This document shows positions 40,449 through 48,729 of a stretch of 64,000 nt of DNA, piece by piece. Numbering within the stretch: the stretch's first letter is position 1; each line of letters begins with the position of its first letter. The notes under the pieces were generated by a model, which searched no databases, was not told the origin of the DNA, and worked only from the letters and a program-made list of their open reading frames with translations. This DNA comes from Catellatospora sp. IY07-71 (GTDB lineage: Bacteria > Actinomycetota > Actinomycetes > Mycobacteriales > Micromonosporaceae). The stretch spans positions 4,559,501 through 4,623,500 of the forward strand of contig NZ_AP023360.1 in NCBI RefSeq assembly GCF_018326265.1, written 5' to 3'. The translations under genes and the position numbers were made by a program.

Positions 40449-41726
40449 ATGTCAGAGGAGCGAGCTCCGGCCGTCATGCCGGAGACGCAGGCGCCGTGGC
40501 CTGCGCGGGACAGGCTGCGCATCACCGGCGTACGCGCGATCGTCACCGCGCCCGAGGGCCTGCCGCTGGTGGTGGTGCGCGTCGACACCAGCGAGCCGGG
40601 CCTGTACGGCTTCGGCTGCGCCACGTTCACGCAGCGCTTCCACGCCGTCGTGGCAGCCGTCGACCAGCACGTCGGCCCGATGCTGATCGGGCGGCATCCG
40701 GCCGACATCGAGGACATGACCCGCATGGTGCACCTGTCGTCGTACTGGCGCGGCGGCCCGGTGCTCAACAGCGCCCTGTCCGGGGTGGACCAGGCGCTGT
40801 GGGACATCGCGGGCAAGCGCGCCGGGATGCCGGTGTACGAGCTGCTCGGCGGCCGGGTCCGAGCCGCCGCAGACACCTATCTGCACGCCTCCGGGGCCAC
40901 CATCGAGCAGGCGCTCGCGGACGCGCAGCAGATCCTCGACGCGGGCTACCGCAACGTGCGCCTGCAGGCCGGCGGCCCGGGCCTGGGCACCTACGGCGCG
41001 CCCGGCGCCCCGGGCGGCTACCCCGACGCGCCGTACCCGGACGGCTGGGACGTCCAGCAGTATCTGCGCGACACCCCGAAGCTGTTCGCGGCGGCGCGCG
41101 AGGTGCTGGGGGAGACCCCGAACCTGATGCACGACGTGCACCACCGGCTCACCGTGAAGCAGGCGGTGGCCCTGGCCCGCGCGCTGGAGCCGTACCGGCT
41201 GTTCTTCCTGGAGGATCCGATCCCGCTGGAGCTGTACGACCGGCTGCCGGAGCTGCGCGCGGCCGCGCCGATGCCGATCGCGGTGGGGGAGCAGGTGTCC
41301 TCGGTCGCGGACGCGGCCCGGCTGGTCGCCGGGGGTGGGGTGGACCTGCTGCGGCTGCACATCTCCGCGATCGGCGGCCTGACCCCGGCCCGCAAGCTGG
41401 TCGCGCTGTGCGAGCTGACCGGCGTCGGCACGGCCTGGCACGCGCCCGCGGACGTGTCCCCGATCGGTGCCGCCTGCAACGTGGCGCTGGACGTGAGCAG
41501 CCCGGCCTTTTCGATCCAGGAGGGCCACCTGTGGCCGGACCCGGTGCGCGAAGTGTTCCCGGGCACGCTCGACCCGCGCAACGGCTACCTGTACCCGAAC
41601 GACACGCCCGGCTGGGGCATCGAGGTCGACGAGAAGGCGGCGGCGAAGTACCCGGCCGTCACACACCTGCACGAGCGGTGGTCGGCGCGGGTGCGCCGGC
41701 CCGACGGGGGGATCGAGGCGCCGTGA
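40449..41726 (+). CDS. enolase-superfamily dehydratase, mannonate dehydratase/RspA-like
   Basis: A 425-residue protein of the mandelate racemase group, ManD/RspA subgroup. The N-terminal capping domain runs to about 130. Barrel metal ligands lie in LMHDVHHRLT (Asp), FLEDPIPLEL (Glu) and AVGEQVSS (Glu). HISAIGGLTPARK and GTAWHAPADVSPIGAA hold the later catalytic His region. The subgroup dehydrates acid sugars such as D-mannonate or D-gluconate to 2-keto-3-deoxy acids, with many low-activity members. First gene of an operon with an oxidoreductase, overlapping it by four bases. GAAGGACAG precedes ATG 40449. Confidence 0.85.
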   Translation: MSEERAPAVMPETQAPWPARDRLRITGVRAIVTAPEGLPLVVVRVDTSEPGLYGFGCATFTQRFHAVVAAVDQHVGPMLIGRHPADIEDMTRMVHLSSYWRGGPVLNSALSGVDQALWDIAGKRAGMPVYELLGGRVRAAADTYLHASGATIEQALADAQQILDAGYRNVRLQAGGPGLGTYGAPGAPGGYPDAPYPDGWDVQQYLRDTPKLFAAAREVLGETPNLMHDVHHRLTVKQAVALARALEPYRLFFLEDPIPLELYDRLPELRAAAPMPIAVGEQVSSVADAARLVAGGGVDLLRLHISAIGGLTPARKLVALCELTGVGTAWHAPADVSPIGAACNVALDVSSPAFSIQEGHLWPDPVREVFPGTLDPRNGYLYPNDTPGWGIEVDEKAAAKYPAVTHLHERWSARVRRPDGGIEAP

Positions 41727-42775
41727 CCAAGCTGGCCATCGTGGGGACCGGCAACATCGCCGCCGGCTACCTCACCGACCTGCGCACCTACCCCGGCCTC
41801 GAGGTCGTGGGCGGCTACGACGCCGACCCGGCCGCCGCGGCCGCGTTCGGCGCCGCGCATGGCCTGCCGATCTACGGCAGCCTCGCCGAGCTGCTCGCCG
41901 ACGACGGCGTGGACGTGGTGGTGAACCTGACCCCGCTGTTCGCGCACGTGCCGGTCACCACGGCGGCGCTGCGCGCGGGCAAGCACGTGTTCAGCGAGAA
42001 GCCGCTCGCGCCCACGCCGGAGGAGGCGCGCGGGCTGGTCGAGCTGGCCGCGTCGCTGGGGCTGCGGCTGGGCTGCGCGCCGTTCACCTACCTGGGCGAG
42101 GCCATGCAGACGGCGTGGAAGCTGGTCCGCGACGACGCCGTCGGGCCGATCAAGCTGGTGTACGCCGAGGTCAATCACGACCGGATCGAGTCCTGGCACC
42201 CGGCGCCGCAGGGCCCGTACCGGGCCGGGCCGCTGTTCGACGTGGGCGTCTACTCGCTGACGGCGCTGACCGCGATGCTCGGCCCGGCGCGGCGGGTGTG
42301 GGCGTACGGCACGATCCTCAAGCCGGACCGGGTGACCCTGTCCGGCGAGATGTTCTCCCCGCAGGCCCCCGACTTCTCGCTGGTGGTCCTGGAACTCGCG
42401 TCGGGCGCGACGGTGCGCCTCACCGCGAACTTCTACGTCGGCGCGGGCACCCGCCAGTCCGGCATCGAGCTGCACGGCGAGCGCGGCTCCATCCACATCG
42501 CCGACTGGACCAACTTCGACTCCGAGATCCGCGCCGGCCTCCCGCCGGAGCCGGTCCCGCTGCTCGGCGAGCCGTACCGGGGCATCCCCTGGGGCCGCGG
42601 CATCCACGAGTTCGTCAGCGCGATCGCCGACGGCCGCCCGCACCGCTGCTCGGCCGAGCACGCCGCGCACATCGTCGACATCCTCGCCGCCGCCGCCCAC
42701 TCCCAGCAGTCCGGCACCCCCGTCGACGTGACGAGCTCCTTCCCCGCGCCCCTCCCGATGCCCTGGGCCTCCTGA
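41723..42775 (+). CDS. Gfo/Idh/MocA-family oxidoreductase
   Basis: A 350-residue NAD(P)-dependent dehydrogenase from GTG 41723 (GTGA overlap with the upstream stop). The N-terminal Rossmann motif is KLAIVGTGNIAAGYLTDL, and GKHVFSEKPLAPTPEEA carries the catalytic Lys of the E-K-P motif. The C-terminal alpha/beta domain includes GPLFDVGVYSLTAL and FVSAIADGRPHRCS. With the dehydratase it probably forms a short sugar-acid catabolic unit; the substrate is not known. Hairpin copy D follows three bases after the stop. Confidence 0.88.
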   Translation: MTKLAIVGTGNIAAGYLTDLRTYPGLEVVGGYDADPAAAAAFGAAHGLPIYGSLAELLADDGVDVVVNLTPLFAHVPVTTAALRAGKHVFSEKPLAPTPEEARGLVELAASLGLRLGCAPFTYLGEAMQTAWKLVRDDAVGPIKLVYAEVNHDRIESWHPAPQGPYRAGPLFDVGVYSLTALTAMLGPARRVWAYGTILKPDRVTLSGEMFSPQAPDFSLVVLELASGATVRLTANFYVGAGTRQSGIELHGERGSIHIADWTNFDSEIRAGLPPEPVPLLGEPYRGIPWGRGIHEFVSAIADGRPHRCSAEHAAHIVDILAAAAHSQQSGTPVDVTSSFPAPLPMPWAS

Positions 42776-42778
42776 GAA

Positions 42779-42824
42779 GGAAGGGCACCTTCTTACCGCT
42801 TTCCGATGTAGAAGGTGCCCTTCC
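42779..42824. repeat. dispersed terminator-like hairpin, copy D
   Basis: 15-bp arms GGAAGGGCACCTTCT (42779-42793) and complement (42810-42824) with a 16-nt loop, directly after the oxidoreductase gene. Confidence 0.9.
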
Positions 42825-42854
42825 AAACCTCAGGTACATTTAGGGCGTGAATTA

Positions 42855-42871
42855 TTAGTAAAGTTTCTGAA
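42855..42871 (+). promoter_or_regulatory. AT-rich imperfect palindrome upstream of the chitinase
   Basis: TTAGTAAAGTTTCTGAA has symmetric ends (TT...AAA-G-TTT...AA) and stands in an unusually AT-rich stretch (42835-42900), about 85 bp before the chitinase ATG. Candidate operator for a secreted hydrolase gene. Confidence 0.4.
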
Positions 42872-42955
42872 TAGATGTTACGCTCCCCATCAATCTCGAT
42901 GAATGGCCAGCCATCGACCCCGGCAAGCACCTTCCCCCGAAGGACGTGATCCCCC

Positions 42956-44035
42956 ATGTCGAGACTGCGCGCCATCATCGCGCTCGTGGCCATGACGGTC
43001 GCGGGTGGACTGATGGCGATCCTCCCCAGCACCGCGGCGTCGGCCGCGGCCTGCGCCACCGCCTGGCAGTCGTCGGCCGTGTACACCGGCGGCATGCAGG
43101 TCTCCCACAACGGCCGCAACTACCAGGCCAAGTGGTGGACCCAGAACGAGGCCCCGCCCGGCACCACCGGCGTGTGGCAGGACCTCGGCGCCTGCGGCAC
43201 CACCACCCCGCCGCCCGGCGGCACCTGCAACTACCCGAACTGGGCCGCCGGCACCTGGTACACCACCGGCACGATCGTGCGCTACACCAACGGCCTGTAC
43301 TACATCGCCGAGCACGACAACCCGGGCTACGACCCGATCATCAGCACCTGGTACTGGGACCCGTACAACTGCTCCGGCACGCCGCCGACCAGCAGCCCGC
43401 CGCCGACCAACCCGGGCGGCTTCGTGGTCACCGAGGCCCAGTTCAACCAGATGTTCCCGGGCCGGAACTCGTTCTACACGTACTCGGGCCTGGTCGCGGC
43501 GCTGAGCGCGTACCCGGCGTTCGCCAAGACCGGCAGCTCGACCGTGCAGCGCCAGGAGGCCGCGGCGTTCCTGGCCAACGTGCACCACGAGACCGGTGGT
43601 CTGGTGTACATCGTGGAGCAGAACACCGCGAACTACCCGCACTACTGCGACGCCGGCCAGTCCTACGGCTGCCCGGCCGGGCAGGCGGCGTACTACGGCC
43701 GCGGGCCGATCCAGCTGAGCTGGAACTTCAACTACAACGCGGCCGGCAACGCGCTGGGCCTGCCGCTGCTCACCAACCCCTGGCTGGTGCAGAACGACGC
43801 CGCGGTGGCCTGGAAGACGGGCATCTGGTACTGGATGACCCAGAACGGCCCCGGCACCATGACCCCGCACAACGCGATGGTCAACGGCGCGGGCTTCGGT
43901 GAGACGATCCGCAGCATCAACGGCTCGATCGAGTGCAACGGCGGCAACCCCGCCCAGGTGCAGAGCCGCGTCACCAAGTACCAGCAGTTCGTCGGCATCC
44001 TCGGCGTGCCCGCCGGGAACAACCTGTACTGCTGA
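42956..44035 (+). CDS. secreted GH19 chitinase with two chitin-binding modules
   Basis: A 359-residue exported enzyme. Signal peptide 1-31. First module CATAWQSSAVYTGGMQVSHNG...WTQNEAPPGTTGVWQDLG (about 33-80) is a CBM5/12. A second Cys-bounded module CNYPNWAAGTWYTTGTIVRY...WYWDPYNC (about 90-140) is also chitin-binding-like. After a Pro/Thr linker comes the GH19 domain, with catalytic Glu212 in NVHHETGGLVY and the substrate-cleft motif YYGRGPIQLSWNFNYNAAG. It lacks the longer loops of plant class I enzymes. It hydrolyses chitin by inversion. A terminator hairpin follows. Confidence 0.92.
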   Translation: MSRLRAIIALVAMTVAGGLMAILPSTAASAAACATAWQSSAVYTGGMQVSHNGRNYQAKWWTQNEAPPGTTGVWQDLGACGTTTPPPGGTCNYPNWAAGTWYTTGTIVRYTNGLYYIAEHDNPGYDPIISTWYWDPYNCSGTPPTSSPPPTNPGGFVVTEAQFNQMFPGRNSFYTYSGLVAALSAYPAFAKTGSSTVQRQEAAAFLANVHHETGGLVYIVEQNTANYPHYCDAGQSYGCPAGQAAYYGRGPIQLSWNFNYNAAGNALGLPLLTNPWLVQNDAAVAWKTGIWYWMTQNGPGTMTPHNAMVNGAGFGETIRSINGSIECNGGNPAQVQSRVTKYQQFVGILGVPAGNNLYC

Positions 44036-44047
44036 GCCATCGGTCCT

Positions 44048-44075
44048 GGGGCACGCCGAGCTGACGGCGTGCCCC
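44048..44075 (+). terminator. terminator hairpin after the chitinase
   Basis: Perfect 11-bp arms GGGGCACGCCG (44048-44058) and CGGCGTGCCCC (44065-44075) with loop AGCTGA, 13 bp after the stop. Confidence 0.85.
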
Positions 44076-44082
44076 GGGGCCG

Positions 44083-44630
44083 TCATATGTAGGCCTTCGC
44101 CGTCCAGGGCGACGGCGGGGTCCAGACGATTGCCTCGCTCAGGAACGCGGTGCGCCGCGCGGTCGCGGGCAGTGACCCGACCCGGTCCCCGCCCAGCAGC
44201 CCGATGCCGGAGGTCACCAGCGCCGTCAGCGTCTCCCGGAACGGCGTGCCCAGGTGGTGCGATCCTCGCGGCGGGTCACGGCATCGGAGTGGAACACGAC
44301 CACCGGCCTGTGATCGGGGTCGTTGGCGGCCGCGGTGTCCCAGGGCAGCAGATCGCACCGGCGCGTGTGGCCCCACCCGAGCGGGCCGCCGGGGTCGTTG
44401 GATTGGCGGCGGCTCGTACGGCGGTGCCTGCCGTGACGAGATCCGGGCCCAGCGGTGCTGCTTGCGCCGGCGACTGCCCTGTAGTCCGCGGGCAGGCGCA
44501 GCCCGCGCCACGACTCGACCCTGTCCCAGTCGACATGACGGCTGCTGTCCGTCAGTAGTCCGCCGGGATCACGAGGACGCGGCCGCCTGCGCGCGCTCGC
44601 CGTGATCTCCGCGTGAGCCGCCTGGTCCAC
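44083..44630 (-). pseudogene. decayed SMI1/KNR4 (SUKH)-like gene
   Basis: Pieces of a SUKH-family protein appear in two - strand frames. The N-terminal HVDWDRVESWRGLRLPADYRAVAGA (about 44520-44450) and the middle LLPWDTAAANDPDHRPVVVFHSDAV (to about 44270) share a frame. The C-terminal HHLGTPFRETLTALVTSGIGLLGGDRVG continues in another frame after a shift near 44258. The conserved W...L...LP.DY and F.E.L..L patterns are kept, but the middle is scrambled. SUKH proteins are often immunity proteins for nuclease toxins. The start is uncertain and the gene is probably dead. Confidence 0.6.
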
Positions 44631-44651
44631 GGCAGTCCTAGAGGATGCGTG

Positions 44652-45251
44652 ATGTTGGCCTTTGAAGTGTTCGCCTACTCCCTGGTGATGGTCCTGTTCA
44701 TCGCCCTGGTGATGGTGCTGGTGTTACGCGTCGGCGGACGGCCGGCGCCGCCGACAGGGGACGTACCCCGTGATCCTGCGCGCGGCGTCGGGAAGCAGCC
44801 GCGGTCCGGGCCGGACCAGCCTGCTCACGGGCACGAAGTGGCGGGGCGCTCCGGCGGCGGCCGGCACAACGCCGAGCAACACGGGCAGCCCGGCGCTTCG
44901 GGTGACACCCCCTCGCGGCAGCCGAAGTCCGACCCGCCGCCCGGCAGCCAGGTCACGACTGCGACTGCTGAGCAGGGCAGCAGGGTCGAGCCGGTCGAAG
45001 AGAGCGGGCCGCCGGCCGCCGGTTCGCCGCTGCCGCCGGGATTGTGGCCCGTGGCCGGGGAGACCGTGACGACGTGGACCCGCCTCACGGATGCGGGCGG
45101 CTACGTCGTCAGCCAGGGCCTCCTGCTCTGGGCGGTGCCTGAGCGGCGGCTCGCCACCGCTGTCGCACCGGCCCGGCCATGCGAGGTCGTCTGGTTCGAC
45201 CGCACCAGGGATGCCGTGATCGTCAGACCGATGAAGCAGGGGATGCAGTGA
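44652..45251 (+). CDS. TerY-P operon gene 1: single-pass membrane protein
   Basis: A 199-residue protein from ATG 44652 (AGAGG upstream). Residues about 3-27 (AFEVFAYSLVMVLFIALVMVLVLRV) are a membrane helix. A disordered Pro/Gly/Ser/Gln-rich linker follows to about 135. The C-terminal 60 residues (PGLWPVAGETVTTWTRLTDAGGYVVSQGLLLWAVPERRLATAVAPARPCEVVWFDRTRDAVIVRP) look like a small beta domain. No family was recognised. Its stop overlaps the vWA GTG by four bases, so it belongs to the operon and may anchor the complex at the membrane. Confidence 0.75.
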   Translation: MLAFEVFAYSLVMVLFIALVMVLVLRVGGRPAPPTGDVPRDPARGVGKQPRSGPDQPAHGHEVAGRSGGGRHNAEQHGQPGASGDTPSRQPKSDPPPGSQVTTATAEQGSRVEPVEESGPPAAGSPLPPGLWPVAGETVTTWTRLTDAGGYVVSQGLLLWAVPERRLATAVAPARPCEVVWFDRTRDAVIVRPMKQGMQ

Positions 45252-45979
45252 CCAACAACGCATTGGGTGGGCAGGCGAACAGCCGGCTGCTGATCACGCT
45301 GGTGCTCGACACGTCGGGGTCCATGAAGGGCAATCGGATCGCCCAGCTCAACAAGTTCCTGTCCGAGCTCAAGCAGGCGCTGGACAAGGACAAGTACATC
45401 AACAGGGTGGGCGAGGTCGCGATCGTCACGTTCGGCAACGACGGCGTCCGGGCGATCACCGGAACGAGCGCGACCAGCCACTTCGTGGCGGTGAACGCGT
45501 TCACCGCGCCGTCCCTGGAAAGTGGTGGCTTCACGCCGATGACCAAGGCGCTCCGCCTGGCGCTGAGCCTGGTCACCCGGCGTAAAGCCGAACTGCGGAC
45601 CAGCGGCATCCCGATGGCGCACCGCCCGTTGATCTTCCTGGTCACCGACGGCCTGCCGACGGACGATCAGGGCAACCTGTCGGCGGACTGGCGCGAGGTC
45701 GCCGCGGAGCTGCGCCGGCAGGAGTCCGGCAAGCACCTGCACATCTTCTCGTTCGGGGTTGCCGACGCCGACGCCGCGGTCCTGCAGGGGCTGGCGCCCA
45801 AGTCGACGTATCAGATCGACGACGTGGACTTCTCCGCGGTGCTCCAGCTGATGTCGATCAGCCTGGAGCTGGCCCGCAGCGCCTCCAACGACGGCGACGC
45901 CGACGAGCTTTACGAGTCGGTTCGCAAGCGCAACGAAGTGCGCAAGGCGATGCAGAAATTCCTCCAGGGGGACAAGTAG
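45248..45979 (+). CDS. TerY-like von Willebrand factor A domain protein
   Basis: A 243-residue protein from GTG 45248, almost entirely one vWA domain. The MIDAS motif LVLDTSGSMKG lies at residues 18-27, the conserved Thr in GGFTPMTKALRLAL and the third MIDAS element in LIFLVTDGLPTDD. This is the TerY form found in tellurite-resistance-type and other signalling modules. It binds a divalent cation and should mediate protein-protein contacts. One base separates it from the PP2C gene. The vWA-PP2C-kinase order is the TerY-P triad described for such systems. Confidence 0.9.
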   Translation: MTNNALGGQANSRLLITLVLDTSGSMKGNRIAQLNKFLSELKQALDKDKYINRVGEVAIVTFGNDGVRAITGTSATSHFVAVNAFTAPSLESGGFTPMTKALRLALSLVTRRKAELRTSGIPMAHRPLIFLVTDGLPTDDQGNLSADWREVAAELRRQESGKHLHIFSFGVADADAAVLQGLAPKSTYQIDDVDFSAVLQLMSISLELARSASNDGDADELYESVRKRNEVRKAMQKFLQGDK

Positions 45980-45980
45980 C

Positions 45981-46823
45981 ATGGGCCGCTCCTTCGCCGC
46001 AGACTGGCGGCTGGCCACCGTCTCGGTCCCCGGGCCGAGCCACACCAAGGCCGGCAAGGAAAACCAGGACGCCGTACGCAGCCTGCGCGTCGCACCGGAC
46101 CGGCACCTGTTCGCCGTCGCGGACGGTGCCGGCTCCCAGGAACGCTCGGCGCTGGGGGCGCGAATCGCGGTGGACGTCGCCTGCGAGGCCGCGGCTGTGG
46201 TGTTCGCCGCCGACCTCGGCGATTCCCGGGCCAGGTGGGAGTCGGCCACGATCCGGTTCACCAAGCTGTGTTTCGAGTGGTTCGACCAGCGCGTGCTGGC
46301 CATGGCGGACACCATCCGGGAGCAGGGCGACAGGCTGGGACACGGCTCGGGCACCACGGTGAGCGTCGACGACTTCGCCACCACGCTCCTGGCGGTGCTG
46401 GTGTGTCCGCCGTGGTTCTGCGTGCTCAACGTCGGCGACGGCTTCATGGTGCTGCGCCGCCGGCCCGGTGGTCTTCACCTGGTCGTGGCACCGCCGCTCA
46501 ACCGGTCCAACGCGGGCCTCACCACGTTCCTCACCTCGCCCAGCCGCAACCAGCAGCCCCCCTGCTTCGTGGTGGCCGACCCTCGGGTGACGGGACTGGC
46601 GATTTCGACCGACGGGCTGGTGGAGGCGCTGCTCGAGGCCGAGACCATCGACGACGAGCTGCACCATCTGGTGCCCGCGCGGTTTCATCACGTCTTCACC
46701 CACCTCGACGACCCCCAGGAGGACGTGTACGCCCTCAACCACCTGCTCAGCTCAGACAGGTGGGCGGCCACCTCCAACGACGACAAGACGATGGCGCTGG
46801 CCGTGCTGCGGGACCGCCGATGA
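45981..46823 (+). CDS. PP2C-family protein serine/threonine phosphatase
   Basis: A 280-residue PP2C fold. GKENQDAVRSLRV and LFAVADGAGSQERSALGARIAV carry the metal Asp and D-G motif. FATTLLAVLVCPPWFCVLNVGDGFMVL matches the central strands, ISTDGLVEAL is the penultimate metal motif and TSNDDKTMALAVLRD the final D-D. It is expected to remove phosphate from Ser/Thr of partner proteins with Mn2+/Mg2+, opposing the kinase encoded next. The kinase ATG overlaps its stop (ATGA). Confidence 0.9.
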   Translation: MGRSFAADWRLATVSVPGPSHTKAGKENQDAVRSLRVAPDRHLFAVADGAGSQERSALGARIAVDVACEAAAVVFAADLGDSRARWESATIRFTKLCFEWFDQRVLAMADTIREQGDRLGHGSGTTVSVDDFATTLLAVLVCPPWFCVLNVGDGFMVLRRRPGGLHLVVAPPLNRSNAGLTTFLTSPSRNQQPPCFVVADPRVTGLAISTDGLVEALLEAETIDDELHHLVPARFHHVFTHLDDPQEDVYALNHLLSSDRWAATSNDDKTMALAVLRDRR

Positions 46824-48097
46824 GCGCCGAACGGGTCTTCCTGCGCGGCGGCCGTCAGGTGCACCTGAGTGAGCCGATGATCGGTCAGGGCGCCGAAGGT
46901 TACGTCCTGTCGGTCAAGGACCAGCCGCGGATCTGCGCCAAGCTGTACATCGAGCCCACGGATCTGCACCGCACCCGCATCGAGGCGCTCGTCGAGCTGC
47001 CGCCCGCGGACTGGAGCGGGGACTGCGCGGAGCACGTGCACGTGGCGTGGCCGCAGGCGGGTCTGTACGACGAGGAGGGCAAGCTCGTCGGCTTCCTGAT
47101 GTCCCGCGTGGCGGGCATCGCGCTGGACAATCTGTTCGACCACGACACGCCGCAGAACCACGGCCTTGACGACCCCTCCTGGCGCAACCGCATGGTGATC
47201 GCATCCCGCGTCGCCCGGCTGTTCGCGATGCTGCACGAGCGGCAGATCGTGCTTGGCGACATCAAACCGGCGAACCTCGTGGTCGACCAGCATGGCCACG
47301 TCACCCTGCTGGACTGCGACAGCGTGCAGTTCGTGGACCGGCGTACCGGAGACGTCCACAAGCCGACGAAGTTCACTCCGATCTACGCGCCGCCGGAGCT
47401 GCTGTCGACGCAGCACGCCCTGCTCAGCGGCCACCATGACACGTTCGGGCTGGCCGTGCTGATCTGCCGGCTGCTGCTCGGCGGCGACCACCCGTTCGAG
47501 GGCGTGCCCACTCTGGGAGGCGGCGACACCCTCGAGGAGAACATCAGGCGCAACGCGAACCGGGTCACCCAGCCGCGCAGCCTGGTCGAGCTGACGCAGC
47601 TGCCACCGCCGACCCTGCTGCCCCCGCCCGTGTACGCGTTGCTGAAGAAGGCATTCGACGACGGGCGGGCCGACCCGGCCCACCGCCCGGCCGCCAAGAC
47701 CTGGCAGGAGGTGCTGCATCAGGCCGCGGGCGAGCTGACGGAGTGCAGGATCAACTCCTGGCACGCTTACCCGCCCGCCGCGGCGGCCTGTGGCTGGTGC
47801 GCGTTCGTCAAGCAGCACGGCGGTCCGTACTACGTCGGCGGACCGCCCCCGCCCCCGCCCCCGCCGGTGCGGGTGCCGGTGACGTCGCCGGTGCCGGACC
47901 GCGGCCTGCTCGCGAACTCGCCGCCCCGGTCCGGCCCGGTGCCGGTGCAGGTGTACTCACCGCAGCCGGTGCCGACCACCCCCGTGGCGCCGAGCAGCCC
48001 GAAGCGGAAGGTGCCGGTCGGGGCGGTGGTGGTGTTCGCCGTCCTGGCCGTCCTGGCGGCGGTCATCTGCGTGGGCGTCCTGTCGAGGGCGGCATGA
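46820..48097 (+). CDS. TerY-P-type protein kinase with zinc-ribbon-like region and C-terminal membrane helix
   Basis: A 425-residue kinase-like protein. The glycine-rich loop MIGQGAEGYVLSV is followed by ATP-binding Lys41 in CAKLYI. The catalytic loop is VLGDIKPANLVVD (Asp147; HRD has become L-G-D) and the metal loop is LLDCDSVQF (DFG has become D-C-D, Asp165). TPIYAPPELLS is the activation-segment end. Both substitutions are normal for TerY-P kinases. C-RINSW-H-AY...CGWC (about 310-330) matches their degenerate C/H/C/C zinc ribbon. A proline tract leads to a terminal helix (VPVGAVVVFAVLAVLAAVICVGVL), so the kinase faces the cytoplasm from the membrane. Overlaps both neighbours by four bases. 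Confidence 0.88.
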   Translation: MSAERVFLRGGRQVHLSEPMIGQGAEGYVLSVKDQPRICAKLYIEPTDLHRTRIEALVELPPADWSGDCAEHVHVAWPQAGLYDEEGKLVGFLMSRVAGIALDNLFDHDTPQNHGLDDPSWRNRMVIASRVARLFAMLHERQIVLGDIKPANLVVDQHGHVTLLDCDSVQFVDRRTGDVHKPTKFTPIYAPPELLSTQHALLSGHHDTFGLAVLICRLLLGGDHPFEGVPTLGGGDTLEENIRRNANRVTQPRSLVELTQLPPPTLLPPPVYALLKKAFDDGRADPAHRPAAKTWQEVLHQAAGELTECRINSWHAYPPAAAACGWCAFVKQHGGPYYVGGPPPPPPPPVRVPVTSPVPDRGLLANSPPRSGPVPVQVYSPQPVPTTPVAPSSPKRKVPVGAVVVFAVLAVLAAVICVGVLSRAA

Positions 48098-48729
48098 CCG
48101 GGGCGTCCCTGCTCCGGGTGGCGGCGACGCACCCGGCGGCCGACGTGCTCGGCCCCGGCCGCCGCTACGTGGTGTGGGTGCAGGGGTGCCCGCTGGACTG
48201 CGCCGGCTGCGTCAGCCCGCAGTGGATCCCGGACGAGGGCGGCACGGACCTCGGCGTGGAGGAGCTGGCCGCGACCATCGCCGAGAGTGCCGTGGACGGC
48301 CTCACGCTGTCCGGTGGCGAGCCGTTCGCGCAGGCCGAGGCCCTGGTCGAGCTGGTTGCGGCGGTCCGTCGCCGACGTGATCTGTCCGTCATGTCCTATA
48401 CCGGCTTCGTGTTGGAGCGGCTGCGCTCGCACGGCACCGCGGCACAGCGCGCGCTGCTCGGCATGCTCGACATCCTCGTCGACGGCCCCTACGTGCGGCG
48501 GCTGCACGCCGACCTGCGCTGGCGCGGATCGTCCAACCAGCGCGTGCACCTGCTGACGGGGCGGCATGCCGATCTTGCCGGCCTGGCCGACGAGAGCCAG
48601 GGCCTGCAGCTGGAGGTCGCCGACGACGGCGGCCTCCGCTGGATCGGCGTACCCGTGATCCCTGACTTCAGGCAGCGGCTGGAAGCACGTCTCGACCTCA
48701 CCATTCCTGACCGGAAGGAGTCGCCATGA
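48094..48729 (+). CDS. radical SAM activating-enzyme-like protein
   Basis: A 211-residue protein in the small radical SAM class of NrdG/PflA-type activases. The cluster motif is VVWVQGCPLDCAGCVSPQW with Cys32, Cys36 and Cys39 (C-x3-C-x2-C). The SAM-binding GGE is in GLTLSGGEPFAQAEAL. VMSYTGFVLERL and LVDGPYV match the usual later motifs. Such proteins cleave SAM to a 5'-deoxyadenosyl radical and often activate a glycyl-radical partner, but no glycyl-radical enzyme is in the window. Its presence inside a kinase/phosphatase/vWA operon is unusual. Overlaps the kinase stop and the next ATG by four bases each. Confidence 0.88.
   Translation: MTGASLLRVAATHPAADVLGPGRRYVVWVQGCPLDCAGCVSPQWIPDEGGTDLGVEELAATIAESAVDGLTLSGGEPFAQAEALVELVAAVRRRRDLSVMSYTGFVLERLRSHGTAAQRALLGMLDILVDGPYVRRLHADLRWRGSSNQRVHLLTGRHADLAGLADESQGLQLEVADDGGLRWIGVPVIPDFRQRLEARLDLTIPDRKESP

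Noticed and set aside
42793-43119. Short minus-strand open frame of 108 codons upstream of the chitinase
   Set aside because: It lies antisense to the chitinase signal peptide and ends in hairpin copy D; no ribosome site and no family.
45248-48097. Tellurite resistance operon in the strict sense
   Set aside because: The TerY-P triad is present but no TerB, TerC, TerD/Z or biosynthetic Ter genes are found.
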